A stretch of 31,505 bases of DNA from an uncultured Prevotella sp. (GCA_900548195.1 URJQ01000013.1:1-31505), one strand, 5' to 3'; positions 22,164 through 30,752 are shown, counted from the stretch's first letter. Translations and numbers: made by a program. Notes: generated from the sequence alone by a model not told the origin.

Positions 22164-23561
22164 TTATGAGAACAGTGTCCTTATTGCTTCCTCCACTCTG
22201 CTGACAGGATGAATCCTAATGCCAAATTTCTTGCCTTCCAGTCCTGCGAGATTTAGTTTAGGAATGATAATGTCGGTGAAACCGAGTTTCTCTGCTTCAG
22301 CAATTCGCTGTTCTATCCTGCTTACCGGACGAACTTCGCTGCTTAGTCCCACTTCACCGCACATACACCAGCCATCATCTATTGGCATATCCACATTACT
22401 TGAGAAAACAGCTGCAATGATGCTGAGGTCCATTGCCATGTCCGTCACCTTCAGTCCTCCAGCAATATTGATGAAAACGTCCTTCTGTATGAGTTTGAAG
22501 CCCATCTTTTTCTCAAGCACGGCAAGAAGCATATTGAGACGTCTCTGGTCAAAGCCAGTGGCAGAACGCTGTGGAGTGCCGTAAGCGGCTGTGCTGACCA
22601 ATGCCTGACTCTCCACAAGAAAAGGTCTGAGTCCTTCTACTGCTGCCGAGATTGCTATTCCGCTCATCCCGCTACGATCAGAAGAGAGAAGCAGTTCTGA
22701 CGGATTGGCTACAGGTCTTAATCCATTTTGCATCATCTCATAGATGCCGAGCTCGGATGTAGAGCCAAATCTGTTTTTGATAGAACGAAGTATTCTGTAG
22801 AGATTTTGGCGGTCGCCCTCAAACTGGATGACCGTATCGACTATATGCTCAAGGATTTTTGGTCCAGCGATGGTTCCCTCCTTATTTATATGTCCGATAA
22901 GGATTACTGGAATCGCACTCGTCTTAGCAAAGCGGAGTAGGGCAGAAGCGCATTCTCTAATCTGGCTCACACTGCCCGGAGCGGAGTCTGTACTCTCGGT
23001 CTCTATCGTCTGGATAGAGTCTATGATAATCAGTTCAGGAGCCACCTCCTTTATCTCTTCGAAGATATTTTCGAGTTGAGTCTCACAGAGAATCATCACG
23101 TGATCACTCTGATTATGAGGTATTCGCTCAGCCCTCATTTTGAGCTGATGGGCGCTTTCCTCACCACTGACGTAGAGGATTCTGCGCTCAGGCATATTCA
23201 TGATGGTCTGGAGAGTCAACGTACTCTTACCTATTCCTGGATCACCACCGAGAAGGATGATGCTTCCAGGCACAAGTCCTCCACCGAGAACGCGATTGAG
23301 TTCGGCATCGTGAGTGTCAATGCGAGGCTCTTCTTTGGTGGAAATATTACGTAAGCTGACAGCTTTGGCTGTGATGGAGGCACGATGTGAGACGGAAGCA
23401 ACGTTTCTCGCATTGCTTCTGATGGTTTTCGAACTGCTTTCTGCGGCTATTCTAATCTCCTGAAATGTGTTCCATTCACCGCATGAAGGGCACTTGCCAA
23501 TCCATTTGACAGACTCTTGCCCGCAGTTACTGCAAACGTATGCCACTTTGTCTTTTGCCAT
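22164..23561 (-). CDS. radA: DNA repair protein RadA (Sms)
   Basis: This RecA-like ATPase promotes branch migration of recombination intermediates. The 465 residues begin with a zinc finger (Cys10, Cys13, Cys24, Cys27; CSNCGQESVKWIGKCPSCG). The ATPase core has Walker A GGDPGIGKST (Lys112) and Walker B LIIIDSIQT, and the RadA-specific KNRFG motif stands at 262-266. The C-terminal Lon-protease-like domain carries ISAAVEGLRP and VFINIAGGLKV. A near-perfect Bacteroidota promoter lies 57-87 bp upstream, shared as a divergent region with the lipoprotein gene. Confidence 0.97.
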   Translation of the reverse strand: MAKDKVAYVCSNCGQESVKWIGKCPSCGEWNTFQEIRIAAESSSKTIRSNARNVASVSHRASITAKAVSLRNISTKEEPRIDTHDAELNRVLGGGLVPGSIILLGGDPGIGKSTLTLQTIMNMPERRILYVSGEESAHQLKMRAERIPHNQSDHVMILCETQLENIFEEIKEVAPELIIIDSIQTIETESTDSAPGSVSQIRECASALLRFAKTSAIPVILIGHINKEGTIAGPKILEHIVDTVIQFEGDRQNLYRILRSIKNRFGSTSELGIYEMMQNGLRPVANPSELLLSSDRSGMSGIAISAAVEGLRPFLVESQALVSTAAYGTPQRSATGFDQRRLNMLLAVLEKKMGFKLIQKDVFINIAGGLKVTDMAMDLSIIAAVFSSNVDMPIDDGWCMCGEVGLSSEVRPVSRIEQRIAEAEKLGFTDIIIPKLNLAGLEGKKFGIRIHPVSRVEEAIRTLFS

Positions 23562-23617
23562 TGTCGCTTTTTACCTTTATGGTTCTTCAAGAAAGGAAGA
23601 GTACTCGTTTCAATCAG

Positions 23618-23648
23618 CAAAAGTAATAAAAATTTCCTTTTTACCAAA
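23618..23648 (-). promoter_or_regulatory. Promoter for radA
   Basis: On the minus strand, TTTG (23648-23645), exactly 19 bases, and TACTTTTG (23625-23618) match the Bacteroidota consensus. The predicted leader is about 50 bases. Confidence 0.75.
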
Positions 23649-23718
23649 AAAAAAGCGGTGAATTACGATATAATGTTAAAAAAATGGCATATTCAAATGC
23701 TAATTCTATGCTTTTTTG

Positions 23719-23726
23719 TAACTTTG
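23719..23726 (+). promoter_or_regulatory. -7 box for the lipoprotein-TPR operon
   Basis: TAACTTTG is an exact -7 match. The -33 position (AATG at 23696-23699, 19 bases away) is poor. It supports the ATG at 23782 over the longer frame at 23728, which would begin right at the box. Confidence 0.6.
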
Positions 23727-23781
23727 CATGGCATTTTTGGAAAAAATTATAACATTAAGACATTTAGAACATCCATCACTT

Positions 23782-24588
23782 ATGATAACTATAGGAACAA
23801 GAAATAAATTCTTACTCATCACCTCCATGCTTTTTCTCCTTGCTTTCAATATCTGTCTGACATCATGCGACAGTGAAGAGAAAAAGCAGAGAATAAGCCG
23901 TGCTGAGCGCGAAAGACTCCATAAGGAGGACTCGCTCGCGCTGAAGATAGGCATTCTCCCTACAATGGATTGTGAAGCCATGCGCCTGGCTGACTCGCTC
24001 CACATCTTTGATTCGCTCGGCGTAACGGTGCATCTCAGAATGTATGGCTCACTGTCAGAATGCAGAATAGCGCTGAGAAGCAAACTCGTGGAAGGCGCTT
24101 TCATCGACAGTGTGCTGGCAGATGTGATTGAGAAAAAAGACACTACGGCCCTCACTCTCGGTCCGGCGACGCCACTCTCATGGAAGCTACTGACATCAAA
24201 AAAAGCGCGAGTGGTGCGTAAAGAGCAATTGGCTGACAAGATTATCGCTTCTGACAGCCACGGAGCAAGCAAAGTGCTGGCGGAGAATATGGCTGACAGC
24301 CTGAAAAAAGACAAGAAGACCGTATTCATCGTGCAATGTGAAGACCCTGTGGTAAGAATGAAAATGCTCTCACATGGTAATGTCGATGCAGCGCTTTTGC
24401 CAGAACCTTACGCCACAGACGTGATGAAATCAGGCACTCGCGTGCTGGCAGACTACTCGAAGCAGAAGAAAGGAGTGGTGGCTTTCCGCTCTTCCGCATT
24501 GAAAGACAAGAGAATAAAGAAGCAGTATGACCTATTCCTGAAAGGCTACGCAATCGCTTTGGACAGTATCGCTAAGAGGCAAAAATAA
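23782..24588 (+). CDS. Lipoprotein resembling type 2 solute-binding proteins
   Basis: This 268-residue protein has a lipoprotein signal peptide (hydrophobic LLITSMLFLLAFNICLTSC, lipidated Cys29) and a charged linker. The body resembles NMT1/SsuA-type periplasmic binding domains: a first strand KIGILPTMDCEAM, a segment VEGAFIDSVLADV, and DAALLPEPYATDVM, the usual hinge-region 'LPEP' of that fold. These proteins normally bind a small molecule for an ABC importer, but no permease or ATPase gene is adjacent. The next gene starts on the last base of its stop codon (TAATG), so the partner is the large cytoplasmic-looking protein downstream. Ligand unknown. The start follows the -7 box; a longer frame from 23728 is less likely. 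Confidence 0.75.
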   Translation: MITIGTRNKFLLITSMLFLLAFNICLTSCDSEEKKQRISRAERERLHKEDSLALKIGILPTMDCEAMRLADSLHIFDSLGVTVHLRMYGSLSECRIALRSKLVEGAFIDSVLADVIEKKDTTALTLGPATPLSWKLLTSKKARVVRKEQLADKIIASDSHGASKVLAENMADSLKKDKKTVFIVQCEDPVVRMKMLSHGNVDAALLPEPYATDVMKSGTRVLADYSKQKKGVVAFRSSALKDKRIKKQYDLFLKGYAIALDSIAKRQK

Positions 24589-26738
24589 TGGAAAAAGATA
24601 TCATGGGATACATAAAGTCGGGTCAGTTGGGCATGATGCTCAAGAGAATGAAAAATCGTGTGGAGTCCTCAGACAATGCAGAAATAATGTCGCGATATGA
24701 GACTCTGTGCGAACAATACCGCTATATGCTGAAATTCTTCTATGACGGCATGAATGATCCGCATCGTGACGAGATGCTGAAAGGCATGATTTCACGCGCT
24801 TATACACTCGATTCAGATGTGATGATGATGGAGAAATTCCATTCGTCGCCATCCTATTCTGCACTGATGAAGACGCTTCCGCAGAGCAGAATGGATACTA
24901 TGACTATGATATCAGGACTTCGTGAAAGCGATATTTCCCCGAAAGACCATTATGCTTTGCTCCACAATGTCTTCCTGACCATCTTCTTCTCCCTCTCATG
25001 GAAAGAGCAGGACAGCCGTATGTGGACCGCATTTCTCATAGATGACAGCGTTTCTACGGTCGATGCACAGACTATTGTCTCAGCCATTACTCTGTCTTGT
25101 GCCAATGGCTTCTGCATCGATAAATTCAAGACGCTCGTCTATGTCTATCTTACCAGTCATGATGAGCATGTGCGCCAGCGTGCATTGATAGGCTGTATAT
25201 TCACTTTTGACAAAGCGGATGCAATGCCTTATAGTGCTGATTTCAAGGCTATCATCCAGGACTTGTTTGCTGATGAAGGAACAGAAAGTGCTGTATTGGA
25301 AATACTGATGCAAATAATCCATTGCAACGAGACGGAAAGAGACAATAAGAAAATCAATGATGAGATAATGCCAGAGATAATGAAATCGAGCGCTATCCAG
25401 ATTACTCCGCAGGGAATCAAGGAGAATAAGCCCGATGAAATGGACGAAATCCTCAATCCTGGCAAGTATGAGAAGCAGATGGAGAAGCTCGAAAGCAGCC
25501 TTGATAAAGTGAGAAAACTGCAAAGTTCCGGTGCTGACGTGTTCTTCTCTGGTTTCAGCATGATGAAGCGCTATCCGTTCTTCTATAAGTTATGCAATTG
25601 GTTTGTACCATTTACAGTGGAGCATCCGGACCTTATTGCATTGAATTACGGTGAGAATAAAGAGAAGATGATGGATGGAATGCTCAAGAATCCGAGCCTG
25701 TGCGACTCTGACAAATATAGCTTTGTCTTTGCCTTCCAGAGCATTATGCCAAGTCTTCCAGAGAATATCCGTCAGGCAATGATGGAAGGCGGCGGACTAA
25801 TAGGTAGTCTCGACACTCTTGATGAAGAAAGCGCTATGCAGTCGGCTTCCTTCATTCGCAGAATGTATCTGCAGAATCTCTACCGCTTTTTCAAACTCAA
25901 TCCGCAGATAAAGATGCGTAATCTCTTTGAGAATAGGGAATGGCTTGCCAATCTGATGGATGCTGGATGTATGAACGGAGAAAGCCTTGTCGAACTGTGT
26001 AAGTTCCTATTGCGCAGGAAATACATAGATGAAGCTTGCTCTTTTGCCAGAAAAATAAAGAATGACGGAGTGGAATCCGGACTCCTTCTTGCCGCGGTGG
26101 CTATGGAAAAGGGGGAGAAGGACGTGGCTCGCGCCTTCTATAACGACATCCTGGAGAATAATCCGGAATGCAGACAAGCGCTCAACGGACTGGCTAAGCT
26201 GTCATTCCAAAACAGTGATTATGTGGTCTCTCATGTGGCTTTCAAGCGCCTTGTGGAGCTTTTTCCTGACAATCTCTCTTATCAGATAAACAGTGCCATG
26301 AGTGGAGTGCTGGCTGGAAAAGCCACAGAACTGCTCAATGAGGTCTATCGCCTCGATTTTGAAAATGAGAATAATGGTACGGTGAAGCGCCTGCTCGCTT
26401 GGACTCTGCTCTGTCTCGGACGATTTGAGCAGGCTAAATCCATATATGAAAAAATTCTCCGTAATACCTTTGACGATACTACGGAGAACGATATTATCTG
26501 TATGATGGACCTCTATTGGCTGGAAGGAGATGTCAAATCCTCCATTGATACGGCTTTGAAATACCGTAACTCCTACCTGAAAGGCAAGTCGGATGAAGAG
26601 GTCAGTGAATGTCTCGGGGAGGTTTTAAGAAGTGAAGCTACTAATCTTAAACCTTATTTCTCTGATTTTCTGAAAGATGCAGGATTGCTGATTGATGCCG
26701 TTATCTTTTTGCAAAGCCCTTCATCATCTTGCGATTGA
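24588..26738 (+). CDS. Large helical protein with C-terminal TPR-like repeats
   Basis: Function not recognised. The 716 residues are mostly helical without a signal peptide or membrane segment, so it is probably cytoplasmic. Residues about 470-690 contain repeated helix pairs of TPR type (for example EKGEKDVARAFYNDILENNP, SFQNSDYVVSHVAFKRLVEL and LLCLGRFEQAKSIYEKILRN). The first half is Met-rich and helical, with a charged stretch near 290-330 that may be coiled coil. It overlaps the preceding lipoprotein stop by one base, implying translational coupling. Its last 38 bp overlap the 3' end of the convergent Spy-like gene. A scaffold or adaptor role follows from TPRs in general and nothing more specific can be claimed. 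Confidence 0.8.
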   Translation: MEKDIMGYIKSGQLGMMLKRMKNRVESSDNAEIMSRYETLCEQYRYMLKFFYDGMNDPHRDEMLKGMISRAYTLDSDVMMMEKFHSSPSYSALMKTLPQSRMDTMTMISGLRESDISPKDHYALLHNVFLTIFFSLSWKEQDSRMWTAFLIDDSVSTVDAQTIVSAITLSCANGFCIDKFKTLVYVYLTSHDEHVRQRALIGCIFTFDKADAMPYSADFKAIIQDLFADEGTESAVLEILMQIIHCNETERDNKKINDEIMPEIMKSSAIQITPQGIKENKPDEMDEILNPGKYEKQMEKLESSLDKVRKLQSSGADVFFSGFSMMKRYPFFYKLCNWFVPFTVEHPDLIALNYGENKEKMMDGMLKNPSLCDSDKYSFVFAFQSIMPSLPENIRQAMMEGGGLIGSLDTLDEESAMQSASFIRRMYLQNLYRFFKLNPQIKMRNLFENREWLANLMDAGCMNGESLVELCKFLLRRKYIDEACSFARKIKNDGVESGLLLAAVAMEKGEKDVARAFYNDILENNPECRQALNGLAKLSFQNSDYVVSHVAFKRLVELFPDNLSYQINSAMSGVLAGKATELLNEVYRLDFENENNGTVKRLLAWTLLCLGRFEQAKSIYEKILRNTFDDTTENDIICMMDLYWLEGDVKSSIDTALKYRNSYLKGKSDEEVSECLGEVLRSEATNLKPYFSDFLKDAGLLIDAVIFLQSPSSSCD

Positions 26739-27183
26739 AGACTTCTTCGGCAACGATACATTTGAGCACCTTTGATGCAGGAAGCACTTTCAGAAAGCGC
26801 TTGTGGTAATTCTGCTGGAGTTTCTTTATCTGTATCTCTGCTTCATCATGCTTGGTAATTGCTTCCAGAGCGGCTTTATTGTCAGATAACATAGACCTAC
26901 TTCTCTTCCTCTGTTTCATGAAAATTGCGCGTTGCTTCTGCTGCATTTCACGGAATAGAGGGAAAAATCTTTGTGCTTCCTGAATGGTCAGCCCAGCAAA
27001 CTTAGTGATGTGGGCTTCGAGTTTCCTCTGATATTCCTCAGGATTGAATTTCTTAGGGTCATGCCTGTTGTCTCTACGTTCCATTTGGTCACGTTGAGGA
27101 CATTGGTCATATTGGAAAGTCTGTGCCAGACAAGGGGTGATTCCAAGTAAGGCAATTATAAGGAATAATGCTGCTTTTTTCAT
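26701..27183 (-). CDS. Spy/CpxP-like periplasmic protein
   Basis: This is a 160-residue secreted protein with a signal peptide (KKAALFLIIALLGITPCLAQ) and a basic, all-helical mature part. The region GLTIQEAQRFFPLFREMQQKQRAIF resembles the LTxxQ-type helices of Spy/CpxP periplasmic chaperones, though the exact motif is not conserved. The start is placed at MKKAALFL; an upstream ATG five codons earlier is possible. It is the last gene behind the ECF sigma factor and small membrane protein, a context in which such proteins often sense or buffer envelope stress. Its stop lies inside the 3' end of the opposing TPR gene. Confidence 0.7.
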   Translation of the reverse strand: MKKAALFLIIALLGITPCLAQTFQYDQCPQRDQMERRDNRHDPKKFNPEEYQRKLEAHITKFAGLTIQEAQRFFPLFREMQQKQRAIFMKQRKRSRSMLSDNKAALEAITKHDEAEIQIKKLQQNYHKRFLKVLPASKVLKCIVAEEVFNRKMMKGFAKR

Positions 27184-27231
27184 TATGTAAGTGGTCAAGA
27201 TGTTTGTTTTTGTTGAATTATCATTATGTGA

Positions 27232-27618
27232 TTACTCTTCAGCCAGCATGAGATAGATATCGTGACTGTCGAGCATAGTATAGTCAGCGGCTTGATTGAA
27301 GGCATCGTCAGTGGAGTAATCAGTGTATTCCATCGTCTTCGCATCGTCAGATTGCGCCATGATGCTATCGTGAGTGTTATTATTGGCAAGATAAACTGCA
27401 CCAACCACTGCAAGCACACAAGCACAAGCGGCAACCCATCTTATAGGACGCATAGCGATGATGCGTACACTCCATGAGACCTTCTTCGGCTTTTCCTGTC
27501 TGATTCCTGCGTTAGCGAGAAGTCTTGATTCGAGAGAGTCGAAGTAATTGTCCGGAACTTTGAAAGGAGAGTTTTTCAAGTCTTCGGCATTGATTATGTC
27601 ATGTAAGTCCTTATTCAT
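27232..27618 (-). CDS. Small membrane protein, possible anti-sigma factor
   Basis: This is a 128-residue protein with an N-terminal cytoplasmic domain (about 1-55, containing PFKVPDNYFDSLESRLLA), one membrane helix (WVAACACVLAVVGAVYLA, about 57-76) and an acidic, Tyr/Asp-rich periplasmic tail. PxNYFxxLxxR-type N termini are common in Bacteroidota proteins encoded right after ECF sigma factors. Position, topology and size fit an anti-sigma factor, but the classic zinc motif (HxxxCxxC) is absent, so the role is inferred from context. It starts 213 bp after the sigma gene ends, a gap with AT-rich imperfect pairing (AGAAGAGAC near 27686 with GTCTTCTTCT near 27739) and no promoter I can name. Confidence 0.65.
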   Translation of the reverse strand: MNKDLHDIINAEDLKNSPFKVPDNYFDSLESRLLANAGIRQEKPKKVSWSVRIIAMRPIRWVAACACVLAVVGAVYLANNNTHDSIMAQSDDAKTMEYTDYSTDDAFNQAADYTMLDSHDIYLMLAEE

Positions 27619-27831
27619 AAGGCAATCAGTATATTATGTTTCACAAGGTTTATTCTACAGATAATTCCCTTATAATCAGCGAGTAAGAAGAGACATTTTC
27701 TTTCATGATTATAATGATATAATTCCTGAAATGATTGCGTCTTCTTCTCTTTTCTTTATGAAATTGTGATAAAGCGAATTTATCGTATTAACCCTATTTT
27801 TGATAATTTGACGTAAGAGGAATAAAAAGGT

Positions 27832-28326
27832 TTAATCGTTTTTAAGAAAAAACTCTTTTATTTTTTTGACTGCAAGATGATAGTTAGCTTTCAATCCTCC
27901 TTCAGAAGTGCCGAGGATTTGTGAAATTTCAGCATACGGAAGCTCGTCAAAGTATCGTAATGTGAATGTGATGCGTTGTGCTTCTGGAAGCGTTTCTATA
28001 GCTTTGAACAGTTTTATTTGTGTTTCATTGCCGTCGAAATAGTCGTCAGCGAATTGCTTGTCAGCCATTTTCATTTCGCCATCGTTGGATAGCATTTCCC
28101 TCTTCTTCCTCAGGAAATCGAGTGCTTCATTGACGCAAATTCTGTAGAGCCACGTTTTAAGATTTGATTCCCCACGGAAATCGCCAATCTTTGTCCATGC
28201 TTTCATGAAAGCATTCTGCAGCACATCGTCAGCGTCCTCGTGCCTTATAACTATCTGTCTCACTTTCCAGTACAGTGGTTTACTGTACTTTCGGACGAGC
28301 TCAGAGAATAGTTCTTCATTATTCAT
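27832..28326 (-). CDS. ECF-type RNA polymerase sigma factor
   Basis: This 164-residue sigma-70 family member has only regions 2 and 4, so it belongs to the extracytoplasmic function group. Region 2 (about 10-80) shows HEDADDVLQNAFMKAW and NLKTWLYRICVNEALDFLR; region 4 (about 105-160) shows LPEAQRITFTLRYFDELPY and the DNA-recognition helix GTSEGGLKANYHLAVKKIK. It is encoded 41 bp downstream of the L,D-transpeptidase gene and upstream of a membrane protein and a Spy-like protein, all on the minus strand. This suggests that it controls, or responds to, envelope stress. Target promoters cannot be deduced here. Confidence 0.92.
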   Translation of the reverse strand: MNNEELFSELVRKYSKPLYWKVRQIVIRHEDADDVLQNAFMKAWTKIGDFRGESNLKTWLYRICVNEALDFLRKKREMLSNDGEMKMADKQFADDYFDGNETQIKLFKAIETLPEAQRITFTLRYFDELPYAEISQILGTSEGGLKANYHLAVKKIKEFFLKND

Positions 28327-28367
28327 CGTTCTGTTTAGAATTTGGTTGAGGGGTAAAAAAATCAGGC

Positions 28368-29921
28368 TTATAAATATTTCTGCAATTCATTCATCATCAC
28401 AGCATCATAGCCATACACGTCAGGGAAAGACTCTATGCTTCCTACAGGAACAGCAAAGAGGGTGTAATAGATGATAAAAATCGGTAACTGTGGCTCGACC
28501 GGAATGGAATGAACTATCATTGACTTCTTGCAATCAGGCAGTGACAGGTCTGCCTCCATCGAGTATTTTATCTTCTCTGCCAATGCTTCATCCTTGCCCT
28601 TGAGCACGAAGAGAGCGAGTTCGTAAGGTTTCTCCACTCTTATACATCCGTGTGAGACGTCTCTCAGGCTTCGACTGAATACGTGCTTTGAGGATGTATC
28701 GTGCAGATAGACAGCGAAATTATTGTCAAATCGAAAAATGATTCTTCCTAAAGCATTGCCTTCTCCACCAGCTTGCACGACAGACCAGTCGGGAGATGTG
28801 ATTACTGACCACGTGATCTGCTTGCCAGTAAGTTTCTGACCGGTCTTCTTATTGCGTGCGAAATAGTGACGAGAATCGAAATAAGCAGCGTTGCCAGCAT
28901 GTCTTGCAACGTCTTTCTTGCGGATGCTCATTGGAATAATCCATTGCGGGTTAAGGTCCATTCGCTTCACTTTACTGTAGAGTAGGGGTGTCTTTGTCTC
29001 CTTTGAGCCACACACTATTTTCGCATCGAGCGCAGAAATGCCGTCTCTTACTGCCCATAAATGCTGTGCCGGAATGTTTATGACTATATAGTCTTTCATT
29101 CCTTCTGGTCTTTCATTGGTCTGCCAACGTGCTCGTTCCATATTGAGAAGCACCTTATTGCGGTCATACAACTGCGGTTTTGCAAGACAATCTCTCAATT
29201 TGAAATAGAAAGGCGAATGATTCATTGCCTGTCTCAGATACCATCCCACGCTGTCATGTCTTATCTTCAGCATAGCATCATAATACGTCTGCTGACCTGC
29301 AATATGCATGGGAATATCGAAAAGTTGGCGATAAGTCGTTCTGACAGAGTCCGAATCTCTCACGTCAAGTTTGTTGAGTATCTGCTTGGGATTTAGAAAT
29401 CCATATCTTTGTCCCACTGCATATTTGAGAAATGCGCGTGTAAGATTGTATTCCAACCGTGCAAACACCATATTTATTTCTTCGTCTTCCGGTTGTGTTT
29501 CAGAGAAAGCAAGGTTTCTGACGGTCTCCACGTCGTCGCGAATGCGCTGAAGACGCAAAGCTTTCTCGCTGACTCCTTCCTTTGCACATGAGTCAAGACA
29601 AGCCATGAGTGTATCTGCCTGAGAGGAAACTCCGTGGCGATCTATCCAGAAAAAGGCTGCTGGAGAAGTGGAAAAGCGCGAATAATGCGCTCTGGTGTGA
29701 CGCTCGGCCGCTGTGCCATCTGCATCTTTCTTTGCAATCTTTAATATATTGTCGCGTATTATCTGTGAGTTTGTCCTGAAAGCATCGTCTGCAAGACTGT
29801 CGAAATATTCCTTTGTCAGAGCCTCGTAGGGATGTGGTGCGATGTCCTTGTCTCCGCACGAACTGAATGCGGAAAGGATTATCATCAGCAATGATATCAA
29901 TAATATTCGGTCTCTTGACAT
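28368..29921 (-). CDS. L,D-transpeptidase lipoprotein (YkuD family, YcbB-like)
   Basis: This 517-residue lipoprotein has the signal peptide LLISLLMIILSAFSSC (lipidated Cys22) and a C-terminal YkuD domain (about 278-445). Catalytic residues are visible in YLHDTSSKHVF (His407) and SHGCIRVEKP (His424, Cys426, Arg428). Such enzymes form 3-3 crosslinks in peptidoglycan or attach proteins to it, in the periplasm, and resist most penicillins. The long N-terminal half (about 30-270) resembles the helical scaffold of LdtD/YcbB proteins; NPQWIIPMSIRKKDV is typical of the family. The gene lies just upstream of the ECF sigma factor, possibly in one operon. A hairpin 17 bp before its start codon may isolate it from the upstream gene or act in its leader. 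Confidence 0.93.
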   Translation of the reverse strand: MSRDRILLISLLMIILSAFSSCGDKDIAPHPYEALTKEYFDSLADDAFRTNSQIIRDNILKIAKKDADGTAAERHTRAHYSRFSTSPAAFFWIDRHGVSSQADTLMACLDSCAKEGVSEKALRLQRIRDDVETVRNLAFSETQPEDEEINMVFARLEYNLTRAFLKYAVGQRYGFLNPKQILNKLDVRDSDSVRTTYRQLFDIPMHIAGQQTYYDAMLKIRHDSVGWYLRQAMNHSPFYFKLRDCLAKPQLYDRNKVLLNMERARWQTNERPEGMKDYIVINIPAQHLWAVRDGISALDAKIVCGSKETKTPLLYSKVKRMDLNPQWIIPMSIRKKDVARHAGNAAYFDSRHYFARNKKTGQKLTGKQITWSVITSPDWSVVQAGGEGNALGRIIFRFDNNFAVYLHDTSSKHVFSRSLRDVSHGCIRVEKPYELALFVLKGKDEALAEKIKYSMEADLSLPDCKKSMIVHSIPVEPQLPIFIIYYTLFAVPVGSIESFPDVYGYDAVMMNELQKYL

Positions 29922-29937
29922 AAGGTTAAAAAAACAA

Positions 29938-29972
29938 CAGACCAGTCGTGCAATGCTTAGACGGCTGGTCTG
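29938..29972 (-). terminator. Terminator hairpin between the T9SS-tail gene and the L,D-transpeptidase gene
   Basis: The stem CAGACCAG/CTGGTCTG extends with a mismatch through CGT/ACG (29938-29949 and 29961-29972). On the minus strand it is followed by CTGTTGTTTTTTTAACC, a good U-tail. It leaves only 16 bp before the L,D-transpeptidase ATG, so it could also be an attenuator in that gene's leader. Confidence 0.7.
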
Positions 29973-30102
29973 GGGAGTATTGTAGGTTTTATCTATTTAC
30001 TATTTAACGGCTGAAACCGCAGGCAAATGACGTAATTGCTTGGCTTTATAAGAAAGGAAACAAGTGACTTTGCTTTCCTGTCCTCTATAAATCGTTGCAA
30101 TA

Positions 30103-30408
30103 TTACTTGATAGAAATCTTTCTTGCGGTCTTTCCTACCTTTACGATGTAGCAGCCTTTTGAAAGATTGATATCTATTACTTTGTCGTAACTGTCTATTC
30201 TTGCTGTCATCACCCTTACACCAGCTACATTATATATTTCGAGTACCTGTCCCTGGCCGCCTGTAATATGTAGCGAACCATTGACAAGACTGATCTGAAC
30301 CGTCTGGTCCATCTCGACAATCTCAAGTGCAGGAGTTGTTATGTTGCTCGCATTGGATAATCCAAATGTAGCTGCCATAAATGCCATTATAAGAATATGT
30401 TTAGTCAT
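30103..30408 (-). CDS. Small secreted protein resembling a T9SS C-terminal sorting domain
   Basis: This is a 101-residue protein with a signal peptide (about 1-20, HILIMAFMAATFGLSNA), a short linker and a C-terminal beta-rich region. GQVLEIYNVAGVRVMTARI and INLSKGCYIVKVGKTARKISIK match the shape of type IX secretion C-terminal domains (IYNxxG...LxxGxYIVKV...K). Here the 'tail' makes up almost the whole mature protein, with no cargo domain. The start at 30408 is set by the perfect promoter 34-64 bp upstream; the longer frame from 30498 would begin before it. It might be a remnant of a larger secreted protein or a stand-alone surface peptide. Confidence 0.7.
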   Translation of the reverse strand: MTKHILIMAFMAATFGLSNASNITTPALEIVEMDQTVQISLVNGSLHITGGQGQVLEIYNVAGVRVMTARIDSYDKVIDINLSKGCYIVKVGKTARKISIK

Positions 30409-30441
30409 AAGCGTAGCATTATCGTGATTAGATATTCTGTA

Positions 30442-30472
30442 CAAAGGTAAGAATATTTGTTTTTCTTTCAAA
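30442..30472 (-). promoter_or_regulatory. Promoter for the T9SS-tail gene
   Basis: On the minus strand, TTTG (30472-30469), exactly 19 bases, and TACCTTTG (30449-30442) match the consensus fully. The leader would be about 27 bases. Confidence 0.75.
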
Positions 30473-30540
30473 GAAAACGGCATAAGTTTATTGTGCAATT
30501 AACTTGATTTAACTTTTTAATAAAAAAGTAATATGATTGT

Positions 30541-30572
30541 TTTGTCGTTTTCGAATGTTTTTATTACTTTTG
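30541..30572 (+). promoter_or_regulatory. Promoter for the DUF4301 gene
   Basis: TTTG (30541-30544), 20 bases, and TACTTTTG (30565-30572) match the Bacteroidota consensus. Transcription would start near 30579, giving a long leader of about 170 bases. Confidence 0.65.
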
Positions 30573-30592
30573 TCATCGTGATAATACGCTGA

Positions 30593-30696
30593 TATGGTTG
30601 TCTTGCAGAAAGATTGCCCACACACGATATTGATTCTTTGTATTCGTTGTAAAAACACGATAAAAAGTACAATATAATAAGGTGGAAACAACCATA
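30593..30696 (+). repeat. Inverted repeat in the DUF4301 leader
   Basis: TATGGTTGT (30593-30601) and ACAACCATA (30688-30696) pair perfectly across 86 bases, within the predicted 5' leader. The enclosed sequence shows no riboswitch I recognise. Confidence 0.5.
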
Positions 30697-30752
30697 CGAT
30701 AATCATCCAGCAAAAAAAGCAACCAAACAATAACCCTAACAGATTAAAATCT

